Source of the DNA: a candidate division WOR-3 bacterium
GTDB lineage: Bacteria > Hydrothermota > Tepidihabitantia > Tepidihabitantales > CAIPLT01
Assembly (NCBI GenBank): GCA_026418155.1
Contig: JAOABV010000007.1
Coordinates: 1 to 56,809, forward strand
Direction: 5' to 3'
DNA length: 56,809 nt
Positions 50,058 to 56,809 of this stretch are shown here, piece by piece. The first letter of the stretch is position 1. The number at the start of each line of letters is the position of its first letter. The notes under the pieces are model-generated. The model was not told the origin of the DNA. It was given only the letters and a program-made list of their open reading frames with translations, and made no database searches. Both the position numbers and the translations under genes were made by a program.

Positions 50058-51429
50058 ATTAAATGGGAAATTTAAAACTACAAATCAAAAACATCATTTA
50101 ACGATTGAGCAATTGCTTAGGTCAAATCAAATCGAAAACCTGAAAGAACTTTTACCTAAAATTCATCACTCAGAAATCGGTATTGCAATTAAACGTCTAG
50201 AACCGTCATTAAAAATAAAACTTTTCCAACTTTTAGATGTTGACCAAGCTGCCGATGTACTGTTAGACATTGACCGCTATTCGCTAGGAATAATACTGGG
50301 CGAATTAAGTAAACCAGAGCTATCTCAAATAGTTAAAGAAATGGAAGCGGACGAAGCAACAGATATTGTGGGAACGATGCCAATTCAAGAGCGGACTTCA
50401 GTTCTCCAAACATTACCCGAAGAAGCCTCTCGCGAATTAGCCGAATTACTTAAATACCCCGAAAATACTGCTGGCGGTAGAATGACGATTGATTTTCTAC
50501 CGCTATTGGAAAACGAAACAATTGGTAGTGCTTTAAGAAAAGTTCGGGCAAATCGAACTAAAGTCCAGCCAACTAATCTTTTCTTTGTCACAGACGATTT
50601 ATCAAAATTACAAGGATATGTCTATCTTACGGATCTGGTATTTACCTCACCTCGGATGTTAGTAAAAAGAATTACCAAACCCTGCCCATTTTTTGCACAT
50701 GTCTTAGATGACCAGGAGCAAACTATCCAAGCCGCGAGAAAATATGAAATGACCACTGTTCCTGTGGTTGATGATGCCGGAGTGTTAAAAGGTATTATAA
50801 CTTCAGAAGACATCATCAAAGTCATTGAAGAAGAGGCGAGTGAAGATATTGCTAAATTAGGACACGCCTATGAATTGGAATCAGCATTTTCGCCCATCAC
50901 CAAAAGTGTAAGGAGACGTTTACCTTGGCTTTATATTGACCTTTTGGGCGCGTTTGTTGCAGCATTAGTAATCGGTTCATTTGAACAGACCTTAAAAACG
51001 ATGATTACGGTTGCGGCATTTATGCCAGTAATTTCGGAAATGGGAGGTGCTACCGGTAGTCAGGTTATTGCAATCATTGTCCGGTCTCTGGCATTAGGAG
51101 AAATCACTTTTAATGATGCAAAGCGATTGTTACTAAAAGAATTAAAAGTTGGTTTATGCACGGGCGGAGCATGCGGAATTGTTACCGCTTTTGTCGCAAT
51201 TATTTTTCGGGGTTCTCCACTTTTAGGATTAATTGTATTTGGTGCGCTTGTAATTAATATGATTGTTGGTGCCATAACTGGTCTTATGTTACCGTTAATT
51301 TTATCAAAATTAAAAAGAGATCCGGCATTAGCATCAGGGCTTTTACTTACAGCAGTTACTGATGCTATTGGATTATTTGCTCTTTTAGGTTTAACTGCAC
51401 TTGCTATAAAAATCTTTGGTCTTCACTAA
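50047..51429 (+). CDS. mgtE: Magnesium transporter MgtE
   Basis: A 460-aa Mg2+ channel. The N-terminal MgtE_N superhelix (~15-135) is followed by a CBS pair (~140-265; 'GRMTIDFLPLLENETIGSALRKVRANR', 'TVPVVDDAGVLKGIITSEDIIKVIEEEASEDI'), the connecting 'plug' helix, and five membrane helices. The pore signature 'AAFMPVISEMGGATGSQVIAIIVRSLALGEI' and the C-terminal 'SGLLLTAVTDAIGLFALLGLT' (Mg2+-binding Asp) are present. It starts with GTG, 9 nt after GGAGAG inside the upstream gene. The family is gated by intracellular Mg2+ through the N and CBS domains. Confidence 0.96.
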   Translation: MKLKLNGKFKTTNQKHHLTIEQLLRSNQIENLKELLPKIHHSEIGIAIKRLEPSLKIKLFQLLDVDQAADVLLDIDRYSLGIILGELSKPELSQIVKEMEADEATDIVGTMPIQERTSVLQTLPEEASRELAELLKYPENTAGGRMTIDFLPLLENETIGSALRKVRANRTKVQPTNLFFVTDDLSKLQGYVYLTDLVFTSPRMLVKRITKPCPFFAHVLDDQEQTIQAARKYEMTTVPVVDDAGVLKGIITSEDIIKVIEEEASEDIAKLGHAYELESAFSPITKSVRRRLPWLYIDLLGAFVAALVIGSFEQTLKTMITVAAFMPVISEMGGATGSQVIAIIVRSLALGEITFNDAKRLLLKELKVGLCTGGACGIVTAFVAIIFRGSPLLGLIVFGALVINMIVGAITGLMLPLILSKLKRDPALASGLLLTAVTDAIGLFALLGLTALAIKIFGLH

Positions 51430-51577
51430 GTAAGTACACCAATGAAAAGGCGCTGAGATTGTGGACAACATAACATCAACCGCAGTCTCATTATAATTCC
51501 ATTGATAAGGGCGTTATCAATTGTGTTAAACTGAGAAATGTAATCTTAATGCTAAAAATATCTCATAATTAATAATA

Positions 51578-52300
51578 ATGCCAAGAATTATTAGGACGAA
51601 AGGAATTTGTCTTGTATCACGTAATTTTCGAGAAACATCTAAAAGTGTAATTTTTTATACTGAGGCATACGGCAAGATAGCGCTAATTGCTAAAGGTGCC
51701 AGAAAATCGCTGAGTAAATTTGGTTCAAGTTTAGAGCCTTTTGTTTGTTCAGAATTAATCTTCTATAAAACTGAGCCTAAATCCATTTACATTCTATCTG
51801 ATGCTTCGCTCATCGATGGTTTGCTAAATTTAAAATGCACCAACAAATATTTCTATGCTAACCAAATTGTCGAGTTAATCCTACGGACAGTAAATTTCGA
51901 AGACCCTAACCCAAATTTATTTAGACTATTATATTCTGCCTTAAAAACTCTTAACTCGGCTAATTCCAGCAATAATTTTTCTTCATTAGTTACGGCTTAT
52001 TTTTTGAAAACAATTAGTATTTTAGGTTATCAGCCAGAACTTAGATGGTGTATAGTTTGCAAAAACTCAAAAACAAATGGTTTTAGTATAAAAAAAGGCG
52101 GCGTCTTATGTGCTAACCATATATTTTTAGATGATGAGATTTATGGTAAAGAACACATCAAGCCATTAAGATATTTATTAACTGCCCCACTGGAGAAAAC
52201 CTTAAAAACATCTATCCCGCAATCAACTGCCAAATTAGTTGAGAATTACATAAACTATCATTTAGACAAAGTTCAACTTCACTCCTTGCGATTTTCATAG
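51578..52300 (+). CDS. recO: DNA repair protein RecO
   Basis: A 240-aa recombination mediator that loads RecA with RecR/RecF. An N-terminal OB fold (KGICLVSRNFRETSKSVIFYTEAYGKIALIAKGARKS) is followed by the helical region 'YFLKTISILGYQPELRWCIVC', then a zinc motif: Cys-x2-Cys in 'CIVCKNSKT', later 'GGVLCANH', i.e. the fourth Cys position is apparently His or lost. Its place after phoH/ybeY is common in bacteria. No Shine-Dalgarno is seen. It is followed by a hairpin that works as terminator for the opposite strand. Confidence 0.9.
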   Translation: MPRIIRTKGICLVSRNFRETSKSVIFYTEAYGKIALIAKGARKSLSKFGSSLEPFVCSELIFYKTEPKSIYILSDASLIDGLLNLKCTNKYFYANQIVELILRTVNFEDPNPNLFRLLYSALKTLNSANSSNNFSSLVTAYFLKTISILGYQPELRWCIVCKNSKTNGFSIKKGGVLCANHIFLDDEIYGKEHIKPLRYLLTAPLEKTLKTSIPQSTAKLVENYINYHLDKVQLHSLRFS

Positions 52301-52323
52301 TTAGATGTATTGATGGTTTTGGG

Positions 52324-52370
52324 ACAAAAATAAAAGCAGGCCGCAACTTTAAATGTAAGATGCGACCTGC
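52324..52370 (-). terminator. Intrinsic terminator of the 608-aa adhesin gene
   Basis: On the minus strand GCAGGTCGCA (52361-52370) pairs with TGCGGCCTGC (52336-52345) except for one mismatch, and is followed by TTTTATTTTTGT (52324-52335). It lies about 20 nt past the stop at 52389. On the plus strand there is no U-run, so recO is not clearly terminated here. Confidence 0.75.
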
Positions 52371-52388
52371 TAAAAAAATAATTATTAT

Positions 52389-54215
52389 TTAATTAACCTT
52401 AATAATCTTTAGCACTGGCGTCCGGCTGTTTTGAAGTTTAACAAAATAAACCCCGGGTATAACTTTCCGGCCGCTTCGGTCAGTTCCATCCCAAGTTATC
52501 GAGTTCTCGGTAGTGAAAATTTTATTAACTTTTTCTCCTAAGATATTATAGATATCAACAACTTTATAAGGCGTATATACTTCATTGAGTTGAATAGTAA
52601 TAAGATGATGGAATGGATTAGGGTCGGCAGTAAGATGAGGTCTGGGATTTATTGATGTCGGTCCCAGTTCTTCGATTCCAGTGCCCAAATTTACTAATGC
52701 CCGCATCATTACATCATTATCTGCAGCGTCGCGGTCGGGTGCCCAGGCACCGGTATATTCCCAACCCTGATAAGAGCGTGGCTGAGAGGTATCCATACTA
52801 AAGACCGGTTCTTGATTAGTTGTGCCGATAACACCAACAAAGAATGCTCCAGAATTAATCGTCTGGTCAAGATTTAACTGATACCAGGTTGCTGATGTTG
52901 AGTTAACAGTAATAGCGCCACGAGCTAAAACTGTACCAGGAGTTCCGCCTGGACCATCGTCTTTATAAACAAAGACTGAGCAAATTGAAGGAGTTGCTAA
53001 ATAATAAAGATTTACTCTAGCAGCAGTAATCCGACAGGGATAACGGGGAGGGATGAATTTATTGCCAAAACCACCGTTAGGTCCGTTCCAATATCGGCCG
53101 CCATCATTAGTGCCATCGTCATACATTAATTCGGCTGGATAAGTAACTACTCTGGTTTCGACAATAATTGAATCATTGGCTGGATAGACATCACCTGTCA
53201 TTGCAGTTCTCACTACGGTTCGATAAATACCAGTAGCTGATGGTGTCCAGTTAGGTGTAAACACAACAGAATCAATTTGTCCTGGTGTCATTGACGGAAT
53301 CGTAACTGTGCTATTATAGACAATTGTGCCTGCAGCATTCCGAATTCGACAGTGAACTGGGATATTACTGGCTGGTTGGTTACCGGTATTTTTAATTCTT
53401 GCCCAGATAGTGCGTGGTTCTTGATTGTAGAAAAAAACACCACCGGAATTATCATTCAAAACATTCCAGACACCAACATCATTTACTGCATAGGATGAAG
53501 AAACCGGAGGGTAGAATTTTACGGCTAAACCATCATGCGGTGTATTGATTGAGGGAACAGCACCGTATAAATAAGAGAGTCCGACAGTTCCTGTAATGTT
53601 TTCAATTCCAATTGTATTGTTACCTGCTGACCAACCACCATTATATGGAACACCTTGAATCTTTTTATATTGAAAAGTTATGGAACTATCAGGTCGAGAA
53701 AGAATTATCTGTAACGAACAACATGAGGTCGGAACATTCCACCATCGGACATTTAAGAAAGATATGATACAGGTATCATGTGCCGGATTTGTCCAATAGT
53801 AACAAGCCGGGCTACCAACCGAAAAATCTAAATCTGACATTAGCGCTGCAATAATATTGTTAGGACGTGCGGGGCTTGGTAAATTTTGGAAAGGATGGGC
53901 TGAGAGATAATTATCACCAAAAGCAATATAACCATTGGAACCAATGTAGAAATTATTTACGGTATACCAATAATAAGGGAAACTAAAACCGATAGGAAAT
54001 GGACCTACAACATTATCATCAGCAAGACCCGACACCAAAGTTCCGACAGAACTAATATCTTTCCAAGCAAAAGTAGGTATATTGGGAGCAGTCGTATCAT
54101 TATCAATCCAGCGATAACCATAAGCGTCTGGGCCACCTGCACCAAGCGTTGCATATTGTGGCGGTGTTACGGGATTACTTAGGGCGGTTACTAAAAGTAA
54201 CACAATCTGTATCAT
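52389..54215 (-). CDS. Secreted adhesin-like protein with T9SS/FlgD-type sorting domain
   Basis: A 608-aa exported protein. A signal peptide covers residues 1-~20. Residues ~27-225 start GGPDAYGYRWIDNDTT and share the module of the 1214-aa kelch protein ('PIGFSFPYYWYTVNNFYIGSNGYIAF', 'NNIIAALMSDLDF', 'GIENITGTVGLSYLYGAVP'). A CARDB-like Ig domain follows (~240-345), then a jelly-roll-like segment (~350-505, 'YDDGTNDGGRYWNGPNGGFG'). The C-terminus (~530-608) has 'ITWDGTDRSGRKVIPGVYFVKLQ', the FlgD-like form of T9SS sorting domain. AAGGAGG precedes the ATG by 4 nt, and a hairpin lies just upstream. Probable surface protein; ligand unknown. Confidence 0.83.
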   Translation of the reverse strand: MIQIVLLLVTALSNPVTPPQYATLGAGGPDAYGYRWIDNDTTAPNIPTFAWKDISSVGTLVSGLADDNVVGPFPIGFSFPYYWYTVNNFYIGSNGYIAFGDNYLSAHPFQNLPSPARPNNIIAALMSDLDFSVGSPACYYWTNPAHDTCIISFLNVRWWNVPTSCCSLQIILSRPDSSITFQYKKIQGVPYNGGWSAGNNTIGIENITGTVGLSYLYGAVPSINTPHDGLAVKFYPPVSSSYAVNDVGVWNVLNDNSGGVFFYNQEPRTIWARIKNTGNQPASNIPVHCRIRNAAGTIVYNSTVTIPSMTPGQIDSVVFTPNWTPSATGIYRTVVRTAMTGDVYPANDSIIVETRVVTYPAELMYDDGTNDGGRYWNGPNGGFGNKFIPPRYPCRITAARVNLYYLATPSICSVFVYKDDGPGGTPGTVLARGAITVNSTSATWYQLNLDQTINSGAFFVGVIGTTNQEPVFSMDTSQPRSYQGWEYTGAWAPDRDAADNDVMMRALVNLGTGIEELGPTSINPRPHLTADPNPFHHLITIQLNEVYTPYKVVDIYNILGEKVNKIFTTENSITWDGTDRSGRKVIPGVYFVKLQNSRTPVLKIIKVN

Positions 54216-54219
54216 TATG

Positions 54220-54242
54220 CCTCCTTGGGAGCAATATGCTCC
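54220..54242 (-). promoter_or_regulatory. 5' UTR hairpin next to the ribosome site of the 608-aa adhesin gene
   Basis: In the mRNA, GGAGCA-UAU-UGCUCC (54242-54228) is a perfect 6-bp hairpin ending 3 nt before the AAGGAGG ribosome site (54226-54220). The UGCUCC arm could instead pair with GGAG-G-CA of that site, so the two foldings exclude each other. Confidence 0.45.
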
Positions 54243-54602
54243 TCGTTTATTTTAATCTTACCCATTCGGGCAATTTTTATTATATTAACAAAAAACCCAA
54301 TGATGTCAAGAATCAGATGCAATATAATTTAAAAATCATCAGGATAAAAAATTCTTACATATCAGAAAAAAAACACTATTCGATTTCAATCCCCAATCTG
54401 TCTCCAATTTTTAGTTTGTGTTTTCGTAAATAAATTTAATTTGTCAATGTCAAGCAATTAACTTGTTGACTATATTTTTTAATACTGGCTACTTGACGAC
54501 GAATTCTTTTTATTCTATGATAAGAACAATTATTATAAATATTGCTTTGTTTGATATGACATTTAGAAATTTCTTTTAATACGAATAAGTTGAATTTTTT
54601 AG
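54243..54602. other. Spacer between divergent secreted-protein genes
   Basis: AT-rich. Two overlapping TTGACA hexamers occur on the minus strand near 54437-54450 without a good -10 box. I see no gene or RNA. Confidence 0.35.
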
Positions 54603-54630
54603 TTAAAAATAAAATTAGACGCACTATCTT
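54603..54630 (+). promoter_or_regulatory. Possible leaderless promoter of the YVTN protein gene
   Basis: TTAAAA (54603-54608), 16-nt spacer, TATCTT (54625-54630), then 6 nt to the ATG at 54637. Both boxes are imperfect but the geometry equals that of the stronger leaderless promoters. Confidence 0.4.
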
Positions 54631-54636
54631 CTCTAA

Positions 54637-55995
54637 ATGAGTAAATTATTTTCTGTAATCTTATATTTAATCTTTATTAGTATACTGGACGCACAGTATT
54701 TGGAGACAACGATTCCTGTGGGATTATATCCCAAAGCATTGGTATATAATCCAGTTAATAATAAATTGTATTGTGCTAATTGGGGAAGCCATAACATAAC
54801 CGTGATTGATGGCGAAAACAATCAGATAAGCACGACTATCGATGTTGATAGTAATCCAATCGCCTTAGCATATAATCTTATTAATAATAAAATCTACTGT
54901 GCCAATGAAAAAAGCAATAGTATTAGTGTTATTGATTGCAATAATAATCAATTGATAACGACAATTGCGGTCGGTATGAAACCAGTCGCATTGTTCTTTA
55001 ATCCCACAAATAATTGCCTGTATTGTGCAAATGCTAAAACAAATAATATATCAGTTGTTGACGGAAATAAAGATATTGTGGTAATGACAATTGGCGCAGG
55101 CTGTTTTCCTAATGATTTCACTTATAATTCGACAAATAATAAAATCTACTGTGCAAATTTAGACAGTGAGAATATTACGGTAATTGATGCCGTTACGCAT
55201 CAGATTCCAACGACTATTCCGGTAAGAATTGCGCCATGCGATTTAATCTATAACCACCGAAATAATAAAATTTATTGTGCCAATTGGGGAAATAGTAGTA
55301 TCTCAATAATTGATGGGACAACTGATTTAGTAATTACTACGATTTATCCCGGATGGTGCCCTTGGGCTTTAGCATACGATTCCATAAATGATAGAATTTA
55401 TTCCGCAAATTTCTTATCTAATAATCTGGCAGTAATTGATGGTATAAGTAACCAGATTCTTTCAACGATTCCTGTAGGAGCAAGACCGAAAAACTTATTT
55501 TTTGATGAAGTTAATGGTCTACTCTATTGTGCTAACTACGGTTCTGGTGATGTCACTGTCATTAATAGCGTAAACAATCAGATTATTACAACTATTAGTG
55601 TTGATAGTCAGCCCATAAATTTGGCATTCAATCGGCAATACAATCGTGTTTATGTAGCAAATTTTACAAGTGGAACGGTTTCTGTGATTAAGGGGAATAT
55701 TGGTTTGAATGAAACCAACCGAGGAATGCAAAAAGTAAAAGATTTTGAAATCTATCCCAATCCGGCTACTACTTATTTTATGATTTGTCCACAATCTATT
55801 ACTAACGAGATAAAATTATATGATGTAACTGGTAAATTAGTAAAAAAAGAAAAGATGCAAAATTACTATAGTCATACTTTAGAACATAAAGCAGAAAAAG
55901 CGATAAAGTTTTCACTATCTGGTATTAAAAGTGGTATTTATTTTGTTCAAATTGGAGAAGAAAGTGTCCAGAAAAAGATTGTAGTAAAAAAATAA
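54637..55995 (+). CDS. Secreted YVTN-type beta-propeller with T9SS sorting domain
   Basis: A 452-aa exported protein: signal peptide (residues 1-~19), then eight consecutive 42-residue repeats (~24-355) built on 'T(I/V)PVG..P.AL.YN..NNK(I/L)YCAN..SN.I(S/T)VIDG..NQI.TTI', the YVTN/NHL-like propeller pattern, and a C-terminal sorting domain (~370-452; 'DFEIYPNPATTYFMI', 'IKLYDVTGKLVKKE', 'SGIYFVQIGEESVQKKIVVK'). The YCAN cysteine recurs in six of the eight blades, which is unusual for an exported protein. Repeats are evenly spaced (126 bp) but have diverged at the DNA level. Function is unknown; surface display is likely. It is divergent from the 608-aa adhesin gene. Confidence 0.87.
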   Translation: MSKLFSVILYLIFISILDAQYLETTIPVGLYPKALVYNPVNNKLYCANWGSHNITVIDGENNQISTTIDVDSNPIALAYNLINNKIYCANEKSNSISVIDCNNNQLITTIAVGMKPVALFFNPTNNCLYCANAKTNNISVVDGNKDIVVMTIGAGCFPNDFTYNSTNNKIYCANLDSENITVIDAVTHQIPTTIPVRIAPCDLIYNHRNNKIYCANWGNSSISIIDGTTDLVITTIYPGWCPWALAYDSINDRIYSANFLSNNLAVIDGISNQILSTIPVGARPKNLFFDEVNGLLYCANYGSGDVTVINSVNNQIITTISVDSQPINLAFNRQYNRVYVANFTSGTVSVIKGNIGLNETNRGMQKVKDFEIYPNPATTYFMICPQSITNEIKLYDVTGKLVKKEKMQNYYSHTLEHKAEKAIKFSLSGIKSGIYFVQIGEESVQKKIVVKK

Positions 55996-56097
55996 TCAGG
56001 ATGTCACTCAGTATGTTACTATTTCTGAATTCATTATTCTTAACTGATTATAATATTTAGTTTGAGACCAATTAAATTTTGCGGAAGGATTGAAAAT
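55996..56097. other. Spacer downstream of the YVTN gene
   Basis: AT-rich, no clear terminator. AAGGA at about 56085-56089 lies 8 nt before the ATG of the micro-ORF. Confidence 0.3.
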
Positions 56098-56214
56098 ATG
56101 GGATTTTATAAGCATAATAAATTTTATAAGCATAATAAATTTTATAAGTATAATAAATTTTATAAGTATAATAATTACGCTCGCACCAACAAACGATCCA
56201 TTTTAATGAAATAA
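56098..56214 (+). CDS. Micro-ORF of tandem hexapeptide repeats (38 aa)
   Basis: An ATG at 56098, with AAGGA 8 nt upstream, opens a 38-codon frame: MG, then FYKHNK-FYKHNK-FYKYNK-FYKYNN, then a basic tail YARTNKRSILMK and TAA. The four units are an exact 18-bp tandem repeat (56103-56174) with a single C/T change at one position, so period and frame match. The peptide would be strongly basic and aromatic. It could be a real small protein or an AT-rich satellite that happens to be open; codons are limited to a few AT-rich ones. Confidence 0.4.
   Translation: MGFYKHNKFYKHNKFYKYNKFYKYNNYARTNKRSILMK
56103..56174. repeat. Four perfect-period 18-bp tandem repeats
   Basis: Units 56103-56120, 56121-56138, 56139-56156 and 56157-56174 read attttataag(c/t)ataataa. 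The first two carry c, the last two t, so duplication was probably in pairs. They form the core of the micro-ORF. Confidence 0.95.
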
Positions 56215-56243
56215 TTTTAGAGCGGTATACTCGCCTCTATCGG

Positions 56244-56410
56244 TAACCAAATAGACTGTCCAATTAACCACCCTCTCGGCAAGCCGACCAGTAGCCTACC
56301 GGTAAGCCCCCTGGCTTACCTTCCTATTTACCTCCCAGACAATCTAATCATTGGTTTCCAAATAATTAACCTGATTATCAGGCAGATTACCAAATAGATC
56401 GTCAATTAAA
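56244..56410. repeat. Palindrome cluster with a 24-bp direct repeat
   Basis: Contains TCGGC-AA-GCCGA (56276-56287), GGTAAGCC-CCCT-GGCTTACC (56301-56320) and CCTGA-TTA-TCAGG (56370-56382). An imperfect direct repeat 'ta(a)ccaaatagactgtccaattaa' at 56244-56268 recurs at 56387-56410. Local G+C is above the window average. The middle palindrome is followed by CCTATTTAC, as at 21547. Confidence 0.6.
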
Positions 56411-56470
56411 TTACATACTGGACAACCTAATCCTTCAGTTTCTCCGTCTGGTTGCAGAAATCAATAACCA

Positions 56471-56566
56471 ATTCTACAAATTTTTATCAATTTCCATCGA
56501 ATTTCTACCAGTTTCTATAAATTTCTATCCGTGTCTATGTTTGTATCTCTGTGTGTCTCTGTGGTA
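56471..56566. repeat. 10-bp phased T-tract repeat
   Basis: Successive 10-mers from 56471 read tttttatcaa, tttccatcga, atttctacca, gtttctataa, atttctatcc, gtgtctatgt, ttgtatctct, gtgtgtctct. T-rich cores recur every 10 bp, close to one helical turn. It lies just past the end of the partial T9SS gene on the opposite strand. Confidence 0.7.
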
Positions 56567-56573
56567 AAACTCC

Positions 56574-56809
56574 TTATCTTATCATCAGCATTTTTCTTTG
56601 GATTGTATTGCCATCAGCATGCAGAACATAGAAATAGACACCTTGACCGACTTTTCTACCGTTCTCATCAGTTCCATTCCAAATTATGCTATAAATTCCC
56701 GGTGCTTTATGTTCATTGACTAATGTCTTAATCAATCTTCCTGAAACATCATAAATCACAAGCGATACCTTTAAATTATTTCCTCGCCCTTGATGGGAGA
56801 GGTTAGGTG
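56574..56809 (-). CDS. C-terminal part of a T9SS/FlgD-type secreted protein, cut by the window edge
   Basis: The minus-strand frame is open from the window end to a TGA/TAA-type stop at 56574 and encodes ~77 residues: 'NLSHQGRGNNLKVSLVIYDVSGRLIK', 'GIYSIIWNGTDENGRKVGQGVYFYVL', 'TIQRKMLMIR'. The W-N-G-T-D-x-x-G-R-x-V-x-x-G-V-Y pattern is the FlgD-like C-terminal domain used as sorting signal, nearly the same as the end of the 608-aa adhesin. The true start lies beyond the window; an apparent GTG at 56757-56759 is only a codon within the domain. Confidence 0.85.
   Translation of the reverse strand, partial: PNLSHQGRGNNLKVSLVIYDVSGRLIKTLVNEHKAPGIYSIIWNGTDENGRKVGQGVYFYVLHADGNTIQRKMLMIR

Overview
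The window is AT-rich bacterial chromosome from what looks like an uncultured, anaerobic, didermic lineage. This is inferred from gene content: type IX secretion (T9SS)-style C-terminal sorting domains on several large secreted proteins, a gingipain-type (C25) peptidase homologue, a V-type rather than F-type ATPase, a four-subunit 2-oxoacid:ferredoxin oxidoreductase, LpxH for lipid A, and kelch and YVTN surface propellers. The mix resembles WOR-3/Stahlbacteria-like or other FCB-neighbouring candidate phyla. No rRNA or tRNA is present to test this.

Layout. 1-1912 (minus): start of an RdgB-like gene, mannose-1-phosphate guanylyltransferase, a DUF3108 protein. 1921-3162: non-coding, with a degenerate ~50-60 bp satellite. 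3163-8031 (minus): hslV, a zincin-like metallopeptidase, a 1214-aa kelch/T9SS protein. 8577-19705 (plus): dnaN, a C25/kelch/T9SS protein, korDABC, glgC, a bifunctional kinase-like protein, lpxH. 19706-21617: decayed DNA with a wrecked HhH-type pseudogene. 21618-38544 (all minus): V-ATPase B, A, F and C subunits, hutH, a P-type ATPase, a ROK protein, a PTS IIA protein, a universal stress protein, then the classic mnmE-jag-yidC-yidD-rnpA-rpmH cluster (rpmH was too short for ordinary ORF listing). 38545-40304: another decayed, mostly non-coding stretch. 40305-52300 (mostly plus): rmlD, Nudix, transglutaminase-like protein, a candidate small RNA, a minus-strand glycosyltransferase-like gene, then phoH-ybeY-CNNM-CNNM-mgtE-recO (RNA maturation and Mg2+ handling). 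52389-56809: three more secreted propeller/adhesin-type genes, two with recognisable sorting domains and one cut by the window edge, plus a repeat micro-ORF.

Expression signals. Reading both strands shows a recurring promoter, TTGAC(A/T)-N16-TANNNT. In at least seven genes it ends only 6-8 nt before the ATG, so the mRNAs should be leaderless. Other genes (hslV, dnaN, jag, mgtE, ybeY, the 608-aa adhesin) have strong Shine-Dalgarno sites. Between 44563 and 44773 the same promoter type drives a candidate ~175-nt structured RNA. Its large internal loop shows two copies of UAACCUCCUU, which match the anti-Shine-Dalgarno core. An RNA like this could act on SD-led but not leaderless messages; that is my strongest candidate for an undescribed system, and it is an inference.

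Genome dynamics. Decayed tandem copies of gene ends lie next to glgC (3' end), the V-ATPase F gene (5' end) and the universal stress gene (5' end). Together with the satellites, they suggest frequent local duplication followed by decay.
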